64,000 nucleotides of DNA from Streptomyces acidiscabies (GCF_020010905.1 NZ_JAGJBY010000001.1:4980001-5044000), one strand, 5' to 3'; shown: positions 8,352-17,269, counted from the stretch's first letter. Program-made: numbers and translations. The notes: generated by a model from the sequence alone, not told the origin.

Positions 8352-10424
8352 TTGTCGCAGATCAGCGACGGTCCCGCGCGTCAGGTGAAGGCGCAGCAGG
8401 CTTGTGTATCGACCATGTACGGGCTGTTCGACGAGAGGGTGGCGCAGGTTCGGGCGCAGCTCGCGGCTGTCGTCAAGGCTCCGGCCGACGGTGGGCGTGA
8501 GGTGTACGAGCGTGATCTCGCCGCCGCTCGGCTCGCCGGGGAGATCCGGCGTTTCGAGGCCGCCGAGAGCGGCATGGTCTTCGGCCGGACCGACGCCGCC
8601 GACGGCACCGCCCTGCACATCGGACGCCTCGGCCTGCACCCCGACGACCTCGACCTGCCGCTCCTCGTCGACTGGCGCGCGGAGGCGGCCCGGCCCTTCT
8701 ACGAGGCCACCGCCGTCGACCCGATGGGCCTGCGCCGCCGGCGCCACCTCCGTCTTGAGGGCCGCACGGTGAGCGCCGTGAACGACGAACTCCTCGACGG
8801 CTCCGAGGCCACGCCCGACGACATCGTGGGCGACAACCCCCTCACGGAGGTCCTCCAGGCGCGGCGAACCGGCCGTATGGGTACGGCGGTTGCCACGCTC
8901 CAGGCCGAGCAGCATGCCATCGTCCGCTCACCCCACCGGGGCGTCACCGTCGTCCAGGGCGGGCCAGGCACCGGCAAGACGGTCGTCGCGCTGCACCGGG
9001 CGGCGTACGCGCTGTACGCGTTCCCGCGCGCCGCCGAACGCGGGGTGCTGGTCCTCGGGCCCAACGCCCGGTTCCTCGACTACGTCTCCCAGGTGCTGCC
9101 CTCCCTCGGTGAGAACGACGTCGTCCTCGCGACGTGCGAGGAACTCGCCGGGGTCGTCCCGTCGGGGACGGAACCGGCCGAGTCGGCGCGGATCAAGGGG
9201 AGTTCGGTGCTGGCGGACGCGCTGGCCGAGGTGGTCCGCGAACGGCAGGCGGTGCGCGGCGAGTTCGCCGTCCAGGGCATGCGGCTCGGGGAGCGGGAGG
9301 TCGCGCGGGCCCGGAACGCCGCTGTGGGGACGGGACTTGGGCACAATCGCGCCCGGCAGGTGTTCAAGGAGTTCCTCGTCGACGAGGTCACCGACGCGCT
9401 GGAGCGGGACGCCCTGGAGACACTGGAACGCATCGACGCCGAGGTGGCCGAGGCCACGGGGCTCGATCTCGACCGTGCCGCCGCCGCTGACCTGCGGAAA
9501 CTGGGGTACGACGACGAGGTCACGAGCAGCGCCGCCGACGAGTTCGACGCGGACGCGGTACGGGAGGGCCTGCTGGACGACCCCCAAGTCGAGCGGGCGG
9601 TCGAGGAGTTGTGGCCGACGCTCACGGCCGAGGGCGTCGTACGGGCCCTGTTCGCGTCGGAGATGCCTCAACTGGGCGACGAGGAGCGGGCGTTGCTGGC
9701 CGGGTCGTCCGGCGCTGCCTGGTCCGACGCGGACGTCCCGCTCCTGGACGAAGCCGGGAGCCTCGTCGACGGGCCGCCCTCACGGACGTACGGACATGTC
9801 GTCGTCGACGAGGCGCAGGAACTCACCGCGATGCAGTGGCGGATGGTCGTCCGGCGGTGTCCGGCGCGGTCGATGACACTCGTCGGGGACTTCGCGCAGG
9901 CGGGACCGGCGACGACGGCCCGTGGCTGGGACGAGGCGCTGACTCCGCACGTCGGCCCGCGCTTCGAGCTGCACACTCTCACGGTCAGCTACCGCACGAC
10001 GGTCGAGATCCTGGCCACCACCCACGACCTCCTGACCCGCATCGCCCCCGGCCAGAAACCCAGCAGCGCCATCCGGAGCGGCGAGATCCCCCGCACCCTC
10101 ACCACCACCCCGGACGATTTGACGGCGGCCTTGCTGACGGAGCTCCAGGACCAACACGCCAAGCACCCCGGCGAGTTGCTCGGCGTGATCTGCGCGGACA
10201 CCCGTACCGAGGAACTGCACACCGCCGGCGTCACCCACTGGGCCCACCTGATCCCCGCGTCCCAGGCGCGCGGCCTGGAGTTCGACGGCGTCATCGTCCT
10301 CGACCCCGAGGGGATCGAGGCGGCGCGGGTCAGCGGGGAGCGGGATCTGTACGTGGGTCTGACGCGGGCGACGAAACGGCTGTGCACGATCGCCGTGGGT
10401 CAGCGCAGCAGCGAGTCCACGTAG
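8352..10424 (+). CDS. helR: HelD/HelR-family RNA polymerase-recycling ATPase
   Basis: This 690-residue superfamily 1 helicase-like ATPase starts at TTG 8352, with AGGAGG about eight bases upstream. Residues about 10-75 form the N-terminal coiled-coil arm that in HelD proteins enters the RNA polymerase secondary channel. Walker A is G204-PGTGK209-T, Walker B is D486-E-A-Q489, and the C-terminal motor has VSYRTTVEIL and LYVGLTRATKRL. A ~250-residue helical insertion between the Walker A and Walker B regions is the clamp-contacting arm. HelD proteins strip stalled or drug-bound polymerase off DNA; the actinobacterial HelR branch protects against rifamycins. The N-terminal arm and the absence of UvrD-like 2B features argue against a DNA helicase. 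Its 3' end overlaps the convergent cupin gene by 25 bases. The gene symbol is assigned by family resemblance only. Confidence 0.85.
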   Translation: MSQISDGPARQVKAQQACVSTMYGLFDERVAQVRAQLAAVVKAPADGGREVYERDLAAARLAGEIRRFEAAESGMVFGRTDAADGTALHIGRLGLHPDDLDLPLLVDWRAEAARPFYEATAVDPMGLRRRRHLRLEGRTVSAVNDELLDGSEATPDDIVGDNPLTEVLQARRTGRMGTAVATLQAEQHAIVRSPHRGVTVVQGGPGTGKTVVALHRAAYALYAFPRAAERGVLVLGPNARFLDYVSQVLPSLGENDVVLATCEELAGVVPSGTEPAESARIKGSSVLADALAEVVRERQAVRGEFAVQGMRLGEREVARARNAAVGTGLGHNRARQVFKEFLVDEVTDALERDALETLERIDAEVAEATGLDLDRAAAADLRKLGYDDEVTSSAADEFDADAVREGLLDDPQVERAVEELWPTLTAEGVVRALFASEMPQLGDEERALLAGSSGAAWSDADVPLLDEAGSLVDGPPSRTYGHVVVDEAQELTAMQWRMVVRRCPARSMTLVGDFAQAGPATTARGWDEALTPHVGPRFELHTLTVSYRTTVEILATTHDLLTRIAPGQKPSSAIRSGEIPRTLTTTPDDLTAALLTELQDQHAKHPGELLGVICADTRTEELHTAGVTHWAHLIPASQARGLEFDGVIVLDPEGIEAARVSGERDLYVGLTRATKRLCTIAVGQRSSEST

Positions 10425-10933
10425 TCGGCGCCGATCCCGACCTTCTCGTAGTGCTCACGGCACATCGCGAGGTAGTCGTGGACGTCGAAGTACCCGTCGG
10501 GGTTGCCGTCCTCGTCGAGCCAGATCAGTGGTCCCTTGACGATGAAGAACGCCTTCATCGGCTCATCGCTCTCATAGGCGACCAGTGTGTGCCCCTCCCC
10601 GGGGGACTCGTACACGAAGTCCCCGGCGCTCGCCGTCCAAGGCCGTTCCAGATACCCCCACTTGCCGGAGAGGGTGAACGCGAACACCTCGTGCGGGTGA
10701 TAGTGCCGGTTGACCAGCCCGGCTTCCTTCGCCCGCAGAATGTCCGCCCACGAGTTGTCCTTGACGTTGATCCACAGGGGGCGCGACCCCACGGTCTCCG
10801 TGAACGGGACGTAGTAGCGGTCGTCGTCGGTGGCCACCTGGGAGAGGTAGACCTCGGGCAGGGCATCGGGCTTGAGGGAGTTCTCGATCGGTTTGAGGGT
10901 CTGCCAGAACTCGGTGCCGGGGGCTTCGGGCAT
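10400..10933 (-). CDS. Cupin, 2,4'-dihydroxyacetophenone dioxygenase-like
   Basis: The ATG at 10933 (MPEAPGTEFW) has GGAGG 8-9 bases upstream and is preferred over an in-frame ATG at 10966 without a ribosome site; this gives 177 residues. The conserved cupin core begins at LVNRHYHPHEVFAFTLSG, whose closely spaced His residues and Glu are metal ligands, and continues through GYLERPW and a second motif near SPGEGHTLVAYES. The sequence resembles the 2,4'-dihydroxyacetophenone dioxygenase group of cupins, non-haem iron enzymes that cleave aryl ketones; the group also contains members of unknown activity. No other aromatic-degradation gene is near, so the substrate is open. Confidence 0.75.
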   Translation of the reverse strand: MPEAPGTEFWQTLKPIENSLKPDALPEVYLSQVATDDDRYYVPFTETVGSRPLWINVKDNSWADILRAKEAGLVNRHYHPHEVFAFTLSGKWGYLERPWTASAGDFVYESPGEGHTLVAYESDEPMKAFFIVKGPLIWLDEDGNPDGYFDVHDYLAMCREHYEKVGIGADYVDSLLR

Positions 10934-11025
10934 GGTCGGCGTCCTCCGTGGGAGACTCTGAGCCATTGGCTTTAGAGGTGAATCTCTGACTCCTCAGGTA
11001 AACATCGGTGATCGAGCACTGTCAA

Positions 11026-11062
11026 GGGCCGGGGGTGTGCCGACAGGGCACGCCCCCGGCCC
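11026..11062 (-). terminator. Strong hairpin terminator of the glycoside hydrolase gene
   Basis: Arms GGGCCGGGGGTGTGCC (11026-11041) and GGCACGCCCCCGGCCC (11047-11062) pair over 16 positions with one G-T wobble around a 5-base loop. The hairpin begins four bases after the glycoside hydrolase stop codon and lies before the start of the cupin gene, so it should insulate the two. Confidence 0.75.
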
Positions 11063-11066
11063 AGGG

Positions 11067-14000
11067 TCAGTTCACCTCTCGGGCGTAGGGCGCGACCGTG
11101 ATCCGGTCGATCAGCGGCGCGTACCGGGAGCGGAGCAGCACGCCCGGGAAGGTGTCAGAGGCGTACGTCGTCCCGTCGAAGTTGGGGAGTTCCTCCGAGC
11201 GGAAGGACACCTTGTTCGCCCCCTTCTTCAGCTGGACCGCAACCGTCAACTCCCAGAAGTTGTCCTGGTGGAAGGTGTGCGGGAAGGTCACGCGGCGGAT
11301 GGGGCCGCCGTTGATGGAAATGTCCGCGTGGCGGACCAGGGGGTCGGGGTTGTAGTGGGTCGCCGGGGACTGTTCCGGGTTGGAGTAGCGGATGCGGAGG
11401 GCGTACAGGCCGGGCTTGTCCGCGCTGACGCTGAACGTCGCCGTGTTGGCGTTGCCCGGATCGCCGCCGACCCCGGTGATCGCCGTTCCCGCACTCGCGA
11501 GCGGCAGGGAGACGAGGTTCGCCGAACCCGCGAGAGTGGCGCTCTGCGCCTCGTACGTACGGACCGGCAACCGGCCCTCGGTCGCCGTCACCGTCAGGCG
11601 GTCCACCAGCGTCGGGACCGAACTCCCCGTCACCGTCACCTTGTTGACGCCCCCGGAGAGGGACACCGCGACGGCCCGCCTGCCCGGGGTGAGGCGCAGG
11701 ACGTCGTTGCCGTTGACGGACAGCCGCGCACCGGCGCCGCCGAGGGAGTCGACGGTGAGCGTGGCCTCGCGGTCGGCGGGGGAGTAGACCCAGAACGTGG
11801 CCGTCTGCCCCCGCCCGACCTGGGCGCCGCCGGACCCGGTGAGCGCGGGCCCGTACACCGGCCGGGCGCCACCGCTCAGCCAAGCCAACTCACCCTCGTA
11901 CACCTGGGTGTTGGCGGAAGCCGACGGCAGGGCCAGCGTCAGGCGGTCGACGATCGCGTCGCCCTTCGTCGCGCGCTTGCCGTCGAGGCTCTTCGCGGCG
12001 AGGGTCAGGGTGTGGCGGCCCTTGGTGAGGTGGACCTTCGTGTCGGTGTGGTCCCAGACGACCCACTTGTAGCCGAGGGGGAGGTGGAGCTCCTGTTCGG
12101 CGGCGCCGTCGACCCGCAGGAAGACGTTCGTGGGGCCCTGTTCCTGGACTTTGTCGTACGTGTTGAGGGAGTTGGCGAAGACGCTGAGGTCGTACGAGCC
12201 GTCCTCGGGCACGTCGACCGTGAAGTCCAGGGCGAGGTCGGAGCCGGTGCGCAGCCCGCCGACGTCGTACCCGCCGGACGTGTAGAACTTCGAGACGTCG
12301 CTCGTCGACCCCTCGGGCCCGTTCTTCGTCCAGCCGGTACCCGTGTGTGCGGCGTCCTCCGCCTCGTACGACCCCTGCCAGCGCACCGGCGCGGACTGGA
12401 CGCCGCGCGCGTTGCCGGCCGGGGTGAGGACGATCTCGTACGCCGAGGACTCCTTGAGCGCGCCGAAGTCGACGGAGACCGTCCCGTCGGCCGCGACCTT
12501 CAGGTTCTGCTCACCGATCAGCTTCGGCCCGGAGTTGTCCCCGATCTGCCCGCTCCACTCGATCTCCCGTACCCAGGCGTGCACTTGGGAGCCGAACACC
12601 TTGCGCGGAACGCCGGCGAACGTGATGTGCCCCTTGCCGCTGGACCCGCCGAAGATGAGCCGCGCCTGCTTCTTGGCCGCGTCGAGCGTGGCGACCCCCT
12701 GCATCGTGTAGTTCTGGCCCGGGAAGGGCGGGTTCACGGCGACGGTGTGCCCGCTCATCGAGGCGTACGAATTCAGCAGCCACCACTGCCCGTTGCCCCG
12801 GTTGGACTGCACGGCGGAGTCGGAGAGGTTGCCGTCGATGTTCCAGTACGCGATGTCCGCGTCGACCTTGGACTCCTCGATCGCGGACACCCACTGGATC
12901 ATCTGCCCGGGCACCGAGGTGTGGTAGTTGAAGGCGTACTCGTTGATGTTGATCGGCAGCGGACCGATCCCCAACTCCTTCTCCCAGACACGGTACTTGG
13001 CGACACTCTGCCGCACCGCCTCCGGATGGCTCAGCTCGTGCCAGGTGACGACGTCGGGCAGCGTCCCGGCGGCCTTCGCGTGCGTGAGGAAACCCTTCAC
13101 CTGGTCGTACAGGATGCTGGTGTTGGGGCCCGCGATCCGCGCGTCCGGCAGCTTGCCCTTGATGAGCTTGTACGCGGAGTCCCACGCGGCGAAGTAGTCG
13201 GCCGGGTCCGTCAGCCAACTGACCTTGTTGTAGCTCCACTCACCGGTCCCGAACATGTTGCCCTCGGGCTCGTTGAACGGCACGAAGACGATGTTGTCCC
13301 GGTATTTCTCCGGGAGTTGGAGGACCTGGTCGACCTGTTTGGCGAGCTTCTCCTCGTACAGCTTCACCTTCTCGGCGGGCGTGCTGCCGGGCCACTGGTA
13401 GGGGAAGCCGCGGTGGATGTCGGTCATGTAGATGTAGACGTCGCCGTCCGTGGAGTCGGCGAGCGGCTTCACGACCTCCAGCGCGTCGGCGCCCGGATGC
13501 TGGGGCCCGTCCTGCGCCTTGGTCGAGACGGTCCGCAGCCCCATGCCCTCGATGAGGTTGTTGGTCGGGACGTCCGGGCCGTACACCCCGTACAGCGTCC
13601 CCGAGGCACCGCCGTGGAACGCGCCCGTGTCCGAGGCGAGGTCCACGGTCAACTCGCCTTCGCGTACGACCGTGACGGTCGCCGTGACGGCACGTCCGGC
13701 GGCGGTTCCGGCCACCGTGAAGGTGCCGGGGCCGGCGTACTTGTCGGCGGGGACGGCGTCCCAGGTGATCGGGGCGTCGCGGTCGTAGCCGTCGGAGAAG
13801 GAGGCGCGGGCGGCGGGCGGGAGCGCCGGGGCCTTGCCGGTCGTCGTACGGACGGTGAAGGCGGTCTGCGAGAGCTGCGTCATGGTGGGAAGTGTGCCGA
13901 TCTGGCCCGCCACCTGCGCGGGTGTGAGGGCCGTGTGCCAGACGGTGAAGTCGTCGATCGCGCCCTTGAGGAGCGGGTCCGGGTAGAAGGACTTGCCGAT

Positions 14001-14669
14001 GTAGCCGGCGGCCGTCGCCGAACTCGCCAGCAGATCCTTCGCCTTGACGCTCGTCGGCGCCGAGGAGACGGCGACGCCGTCGAGGTAGGTGGTGACGCGG
14101 CCGGCGGCCGTGTCGAGGGTGACGGTGAGGGTCCGCCACTGGTCGGCGGGGAGCGGGGCGTACCCGGAGACCTGCGCCTCGCCGCCACCGCCGCCCGTGC
14201 TCACGGCCGTTCGCAGGACGCTGCCGTTCGAGGGGGTCGTGAACAGGTACGTCGACGTGTCGGTGCCGAGGTCGAAGACGCGCTGCCAGGGCGAGGCGTC
14301 GGTGCCCCACTTCACGCGGGCCGAGACCGTCAAGTCGGCGGCGTCGCCGAGGATTTCGCGAGGGAGACGGACGTACGCGCCGGTCGAGGTGGGCGCGCCG
14401 CCGGGCAGGGCGAGGGCCTTGCCGCCGTCGGCGCCGGTGACGGACTGGGCGGTCGAGGGGTTGACGAGGGTCGCCGTGAGGTTGTTGCCGGAGGTGTCGG
14501 TGATCCGGCCGGAGGCGGTGTCGTCCTGGTCGAAGGTGTAGTGGGCGACGGGGGCGGGGGTGTCGGCAGCCTGGGCGGGTACGGCGGGTGAGGCCAGGAG
14601 GCCCGCACCGAGGGCGAGTGCCACGGCGGCGGGGGCGCGGCGCCGGGGTGATCTCTCAGGGGATGGCAT
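11067..14669 (-). CDS. Secreted multidomain glycoside hydrolase (LamG, Ig-like, clan-A-like barrel, CBM modules)
   Basis: The ATG at 14669 has GAGGA upstream; a TTG at 14684 is less likely. The protein is 1200 residues. It has a Sec signal with RRR, a hydrophobic core and cleavage near PAQA-ADT (~residue 36), then a LamG/concanavalin-like domain (~40-230), a short Ig-like linker domain (~255-330) and a (beta/alpha)8 catalytic domain (~335-680). Likely acid/base E467 lies in FNEPE, and the likely nucleophile E577 in NINEYAF. About 110 residues between the two Glu suits clan GH-A (GH5/GH39-like), but I cannot name the family. Three C-terminal beta-sandwich modules follow (~755-930, 935-1045, 1050-1200), of CBM6/35-type look. 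It is secreted without a sortase or membrane anchor. Two CGAACCGGTTCG operators precede it, so it belongs to the adjacent LacI regulon and probably makes the sugar that the ABC system imports. Confidence 0.8.
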   Translation of the reverse strand: MPSPERSPRRRAPAAVALALGAGLLASPAVPAQAADTPAPVAHYTFDQDDTASGRITDTSGNNLTATLVNPSTAQSVTGADGGKALALPGGAPTSTGAYVRLPREILGDAADLTVSARVKWGTDASPWQRVFDLGTDTSTYLFTTPSNGSVLRTAVSTGGGGGEAQVSGYAPLPADQWRTLTVTLDTAAGRVTTYLDGVAVSSAPTSVKAKDLLASSATAAGYIGKSFYPDPLLKGAIDDFTVWHTALTPAQVAGQIGTLPTMTQLSQTAFTVRTTTGKAPALPPAARASFSDGYDRDAPITWDAVPADKYAGPGTFTVAGTAAGRAVTATVTVVREGELTVDLASDTGAFHGGASGTLYGVYGPDVPTNNLIEGMGLRTVSTKAQDGPQHPGADALEVVKPLADSTDGDVYIYMTDIHRGFPYQWPGSTPAEKVKLYEEKLAKQVDQVLQLPEKYRDNIVFVPFNEPEGNMFGTGEWSYNKVSWLTDPADYFAAWDSAYKLIKGKLPDARIAGPNTSILYDQVKGFLTHAKAAGTLPDVVTWHELSHPEAVRQSVAKYRVWEKELGIGPLPININEYAFNYHTSVPGQMIQWVSAIEESKVDADIAYWNIDGNLSDSAVQSNRGNGQWWLLNSYASMSGHTVAVNPPFPGQNYTMQGVATLDAAKKQARLIFGGSSGKGHITFAGVPRKVFGSQVHAWVREIEWSGQIGDNSGPKLIGEQNLKVAADGTVSVDFGALKESSAYEIVLTPAGNARGVQSAPVRWQGSYEAEDAAHTGTGWTKNGPEGSTSDVSKFYTSGGYDVGGLRTGSDLALDFTVDVPEDGSYDLSVFANSLNTYDKVQEQGPTNVFLRVDGAAEQELHLPLGYKWVVWDHTDTKVHLTKGRHTLTLAAKSLDGKRATKGDAIVDRLTLALPSASANTQVYEGELAWLSGGARPVYGPALTGSGGAQVGRGQTATFWVYSPADREATLTVDSLGGAGARLSVNGNDVLRLTPGRRAVAVSLSGGVNKVTVTGSSVPTLVDRLTVTATEGRLPVRTYEAQSATLAGSANLVSLPLASAGTAITGVGGDPGNANTATFSVSADKPGLYALRIRYSNPEQSPATHYNPDPLVRHADISINGGPIRRVTFPHTFHQDNFWELTVAVQLKKGANKVSFRSEELPNFDGTTYASDTFPGVLLRSRYAPLIDRITVAPYAREVN

Positions 14670-14697
14670 GGATCGCGTCCTCAATCCTTGGGGTTGT

Positions 14698-14709
14698 CGA
14701 ACCGGTTCG
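14698..14709. promoter_or_regulatory. LacI-type operator O1 (CGAACCGGTTCG)
   Basis: A perfect palindrome, extended to 14 bases (TCGAACCGGTTCGA, 14697-14710), lies 29 bases upstream of the glycoside hydrolase start. It has the central CG of LacI-family operators. Confidence 0.85.
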
Positions 14710-14769
14710 AGTCGCTGACCTGGAGCGGAGAGGGCAGGGGGTGTCGGGGGCGCGGAAGGATCAGTTCAT

Positions 14770-14781
14770 CGAACCGGTTCG
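14770..14781. promoter_or_regulatory. LacI-type operator O2 (CGAACCGGTTCG)
   Basis: An identical 12-base palindrome centred 72 bases from O1, on the glycoside hydrolase side of the divergent region. The spacing is close to seven helical turns, so looping or cooperative binding with O1 is possible. Confidence 0.85.
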
Positions 14782-14862
14782 GGAAGCTAGCACCGGCGCG
14801 AGTGCCCGGCAATCCCCTCGACACGGCTTGTTTCCGGCATCCGCGAAGTCCTGTCAGAGGTG

Positions 14863-14891
14863 TTGACACCCGCTCGGCCGCTCCCTACCTT
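14863..14891 (+). promoter_or_regulatory. Promoter of the LacI-ABC-glycosidase operon
   Basis: TTGACA (14863-14868) is a perfect -35; after a 17-base spacer, TACCTT (14886-14891) fits TAnnnT. Transcription should begin near 14898, directly before operator O3, so repressor at O3/O4 would block initiation or escape. Confidence 0.75.
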
Positions 14892-14900
14892 CACTTCACG

Positions 14901-14912
14901 CGAACCGGTTCG
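14901..14912. promoter_or_regulatory. LacI-type operator O3 (CGAACCGGTTCG)
   Basis: The same palindrome just downstream of the predicted transcription start of the plus-strand operon, a classical position for repression. Confidence 0.85.
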
Positions 14913-14931
14913 ACAACTTCCGGTCCGTTAC

Positions 14932-14943
14932 CGAACCGGTTCG
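14932..14943. promoter_or_regulatory. LacI-type operator O4 (CGAACCGGTTCG)
   Basis: A fourth identical palindrome, 31 bases (three helical turns) from O3 and inside the leader of the LacI gene. This suggests autoregulation. Confidence 0.85.
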
Positions 14944-14962
14944 ACCCACCCGAAGGAGACCC

Positions 14963-15982
14963 GTGAACATCGGTGAGATCGCCCACCGGGCCGGTGTCTC
15001 CCGGAGCACCGTCTCGTACGCCCTCAGCGGCAAACGCCCCGTCTCCGACGACACCCGCCGCAAGATCCAGCGCGTCATCGACGAACTCGGCTACCGCCCC
15101 AACGCGAGCGCACGAGCACTGGCCAACGGCCGGACCAACACCATCGGCCTGGTCTTCCCGCCCGCAGGCGACCACTACACCGGCATGCAGCTCGATTTCA
15201 TCGGCAGCGTCGTCGAAGCGGCGGCCTCCTACGACTACGACGTCCTGCTGTCCCCCAGCGGCGTCGACAGCGACCGCTCCTTCCAGCGCCTGCTGGGAGA
15301 ACGCCGCGTCGACGGCGCCATCCTGATGGAGATCCGCCTCCAGGACGACCGGGTCGACCACCTCGCCGCCCTCGACTTCCCGGCCGTCACCATCGGCCGT
15401 GTCGCACGCCCCGAGACGACCTGGTGGGTCGGCGTCGACCACACCGCGCTCGCGGCGGCCTGCGTCCACCACCTCGCCGACCTCGGCCACCGCCGCATCG
15501 CCCTGGTCAACCGCCCCTCCCAACTCCTGCGCGCCGGCTACGAGTCGGCGCACCGAGGGCTCGACGGCTTCACCAAGGCCGCCGCCGAACGCGGGCTCGC
15601 CGTACGGGCGTACACCTGCGGGGACGACGCGGCGGCGGGGCAGGCGTGCGTGGAGCGGATGCTGTACGACGACCCCGACACGACCGGGCTCGTCACGCTC
15701 AACGAGGCGTCCCTGGGCGGGATCTACCGGGGCCTCGCGCAGTCCGGACGCCATGTCCCGCGCGACTTCTCCGTCACCGGGGTCGTCGCCGCGCGCTGGG
15801 CGGAGACGGTGACGCCGCAGCTCACGGCGGCGGACGTGCCCGCCGAGGAGATGGGGCGGCGGGCCGTCGATCTGCTCGTCGAACGGCTGGACCAGCCCGG
15901 TACGCCCCCTCGGCACCACCTGTTGACGCCGCCGATCTCGCTGCGGGCCAGCACCGGGCCCGCAACTTTGGCGATGCCGTAG
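14963..15982 (+). CDS. LacI-family transcriptional regulator
   Basis: The GTG start at 14963 has AAGGAG 4 bases upstream; the protein is 339 residues. The LacI helix-turn-helix is at residues 3-22 (GEIAHRAGVSRSTVSYALSG), followed by the hinge ELGYRPNASARALANGRT. The periplasmic-binding-protein-like sensor domain runs from TIGLVFPP to the end, with the internal repeat landmarks DGAILMEIRL, HHLADLGHRRIALVN and DVPAEEMGRRAVDLL. It should bind the four CGAACCGGTTCG sites between it and the divergent glycoside hydrolase, repressing both directions until an imported sugar binds. It leads an operon with the ABC importer. The inducer is unknown. Confidence 0.93.
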   Translation: MNIGEIAHRAGVSRSTVSYALSGKRPVSDDTRRKIQRVIDELGYRPNASARALANGRTNTIGLVFPPAGDHYTGMQLDFIGSVVEAAASYDYDVLLSPSGVDSDRSFQRLLGERRVDGAILMEIRLQDDRVDHLAALDFPAVTIGRVARPETTWWVGVDHTALAAACVHHLADLGHRRIALVNRPSQLLRAGYESAHRGLDGFTKAAAERGLAVRAYTCGDDAAAGQACVERMLYDDPDTTGLVTLNEASLGGIYRGLAQSGRHVPRDFSVTGVVAARWAETVTPQLTAADVPAEEMGRRAVDLLVERLDQPGTPPRHHLLTPPISLRASTGPATLAMP

Positions 15983-16018
15983 CGCCAGGCACACCCAATT
16001 CACCGAAGGAACCCCGCG

Positions 16019-17269
16019 ATGAACAGCTCCTCCAGACAACGCCGTCTGACCGCCGCCGTGTTGACCACCCTCGCCGTCGCCACGGCTGCCACCGCCTGCT
16101 CCTCCGACTCGGGCAGCGGCGACAGCAAGAGCTCCGACGGCGGCGGCACCTACACCGTCTGGGACCCCTACCCCCAGTTCGCCAAGGACTCGGCGTGGGT
16201 GAAGCTCCTCGACCGCTGCGGCACCGAGGCCGGCGTCAAGGTGAAGCGCACCGGCTTCGACACCAGCGACCTCGCCAACAAGACGCTCCTCGCGGCCCAG
16301 CAGGGCAACTCCCCGGACGTCCTCGTCGTCGACAACCCGGTCGTCTCCACCCTCGCCGAGGCCGGCGTCCTCACCACGACCGCCGAGAACAAGCTCGACA
16401 CCTCCAAGGTCGACCCGAACCTCCTCGCCGCAGGGCAAGCGGGCGGCAAGACGTACGGCACCCCGATCGGCGCCAACACCCTCGCCCTCTACTACAACAA
16501 GACCGTCCTGAAGGCCGCCGGCGTCGACGTCGCCACCATCAAGGACTGGCCCTCCCTGACCGCCGCCCTCGACAAGGTCAAGAAGGCCGGCAAGAAGGGC
16601 ATCACCTTCTCCGCGATCGGCACCGAGGAAGGCAGCTTCCAATTCCTGCCCTGGTACTGGGGATCCGGCGCCCAGCTCACCCAACTCGACTCCACCCAGG
16701 CCGAGTCGGCGCTCACCCTCTGGAAGGACTGGCTGAAGAACGGCTACGCCCCCAACTCCGTCCTCAACAACACCCAGACCACGAGCTGGCAGGAGTTCGC
16801 GACCGGCGACTACGCCTTCGCCGAGAACGGCACCTGGCAGCTCGCGAACGCCGCGAAGGCGGGCTTCGAGTACGGCGTCCTCCCGATCCCCGGCGCCTCG
16901 GCCGCGACGGCGCCCGCCCCCACCGGCGGCGAGTTCGTCACCCTCCCTGTCCAGGACGACACCGGCCGCTACGACACCTCGCAGAAGCTCGCGACCTGCC
17001 TGACCAGCGAACAGGGCCTGTACGACACGGACACCGCGCTCTCCTACGTCGCCCCCACCGCCGCCGTCCAGGCCAAGCAGGTCGCCGCGACCCCGGCGCT
17101 GAAGCCGTGGGTCGACGCGGTCAAGTCGGCCAAGGGGCGTACGAGTGACGACCTGGGCACCAAGTACCCGAAGATCTCCGAGCAGTTGTGGAAGGCCGTG
17201 CAGTCCGCGCTGAGCGGCTCCAAGTCGCCCAAGGACGCGCTCTCTTCGGCGCAGGGCGCGGTCAAGTGA
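16019..17269 (+). CDS. Sugar ABC transporter, substrate-binding lipoprotein
   Basis: This 416-residue protein starts at an ATG, with GAAGGA as ribosome site. The signal peptide ends in a lipobox ATAC with lipidation Cys at 27, followed by a Ser/Gly/Asp linker. The body is a type 2 extracellular solute-binding protein: TYTVWDPYPQF, ALYYNKTVLKAAGVD, WPSLTAALDKVKKAG, GDYAFAENGTWQL and VLPIPG. These are carbohydrate-binding (MalE/UgpB-like) landmarks. It lies 36 bases after the LacI gene and overlaps the first permease by four bases, so all are co-transcribed. It is anchored to the outer face of the membrane and delivers sugar to the two permeases. The ligand is presumably the product of the neighbouring secreted hydrolase. 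Confidence 0.92.
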   Translation: MNSSSRQRRLTAAVLTTLAVATAATACSSDSGSGDSKSSDGGGTYTVWDPYPQFAKDSAWVKLLDRCGTEAGVKVKRTGFDTSDLANKTLLAAQQGNSPDVLVVDNPVVSTLAEAGVLTTTAENKLDTSKVDPNLLAAGQAGGKTYGTPIGANTLALYYNKTVLKAAGVDVATIKDWPSLTAALDKVKKAGKKGITFSAIGTEEGSFQFLPWYWGSGAQLTQLDSTQAESALTLWKDWLKNGYAPNSVLNNTQTTSWQEFATGDYAFAENGTWQLANAAKAGFEYGVLPIPGASAATAPAPTGGEFVTLPVQDDTGRYDTSQKLATCLTSEQGLYDTDTALSYVAPTAAVQAKQVAATPALKPWVDAVKSAKGRTSDDLGTKYPKISEQLWKAVQSALSGSKSPKDALSSAQGAVK

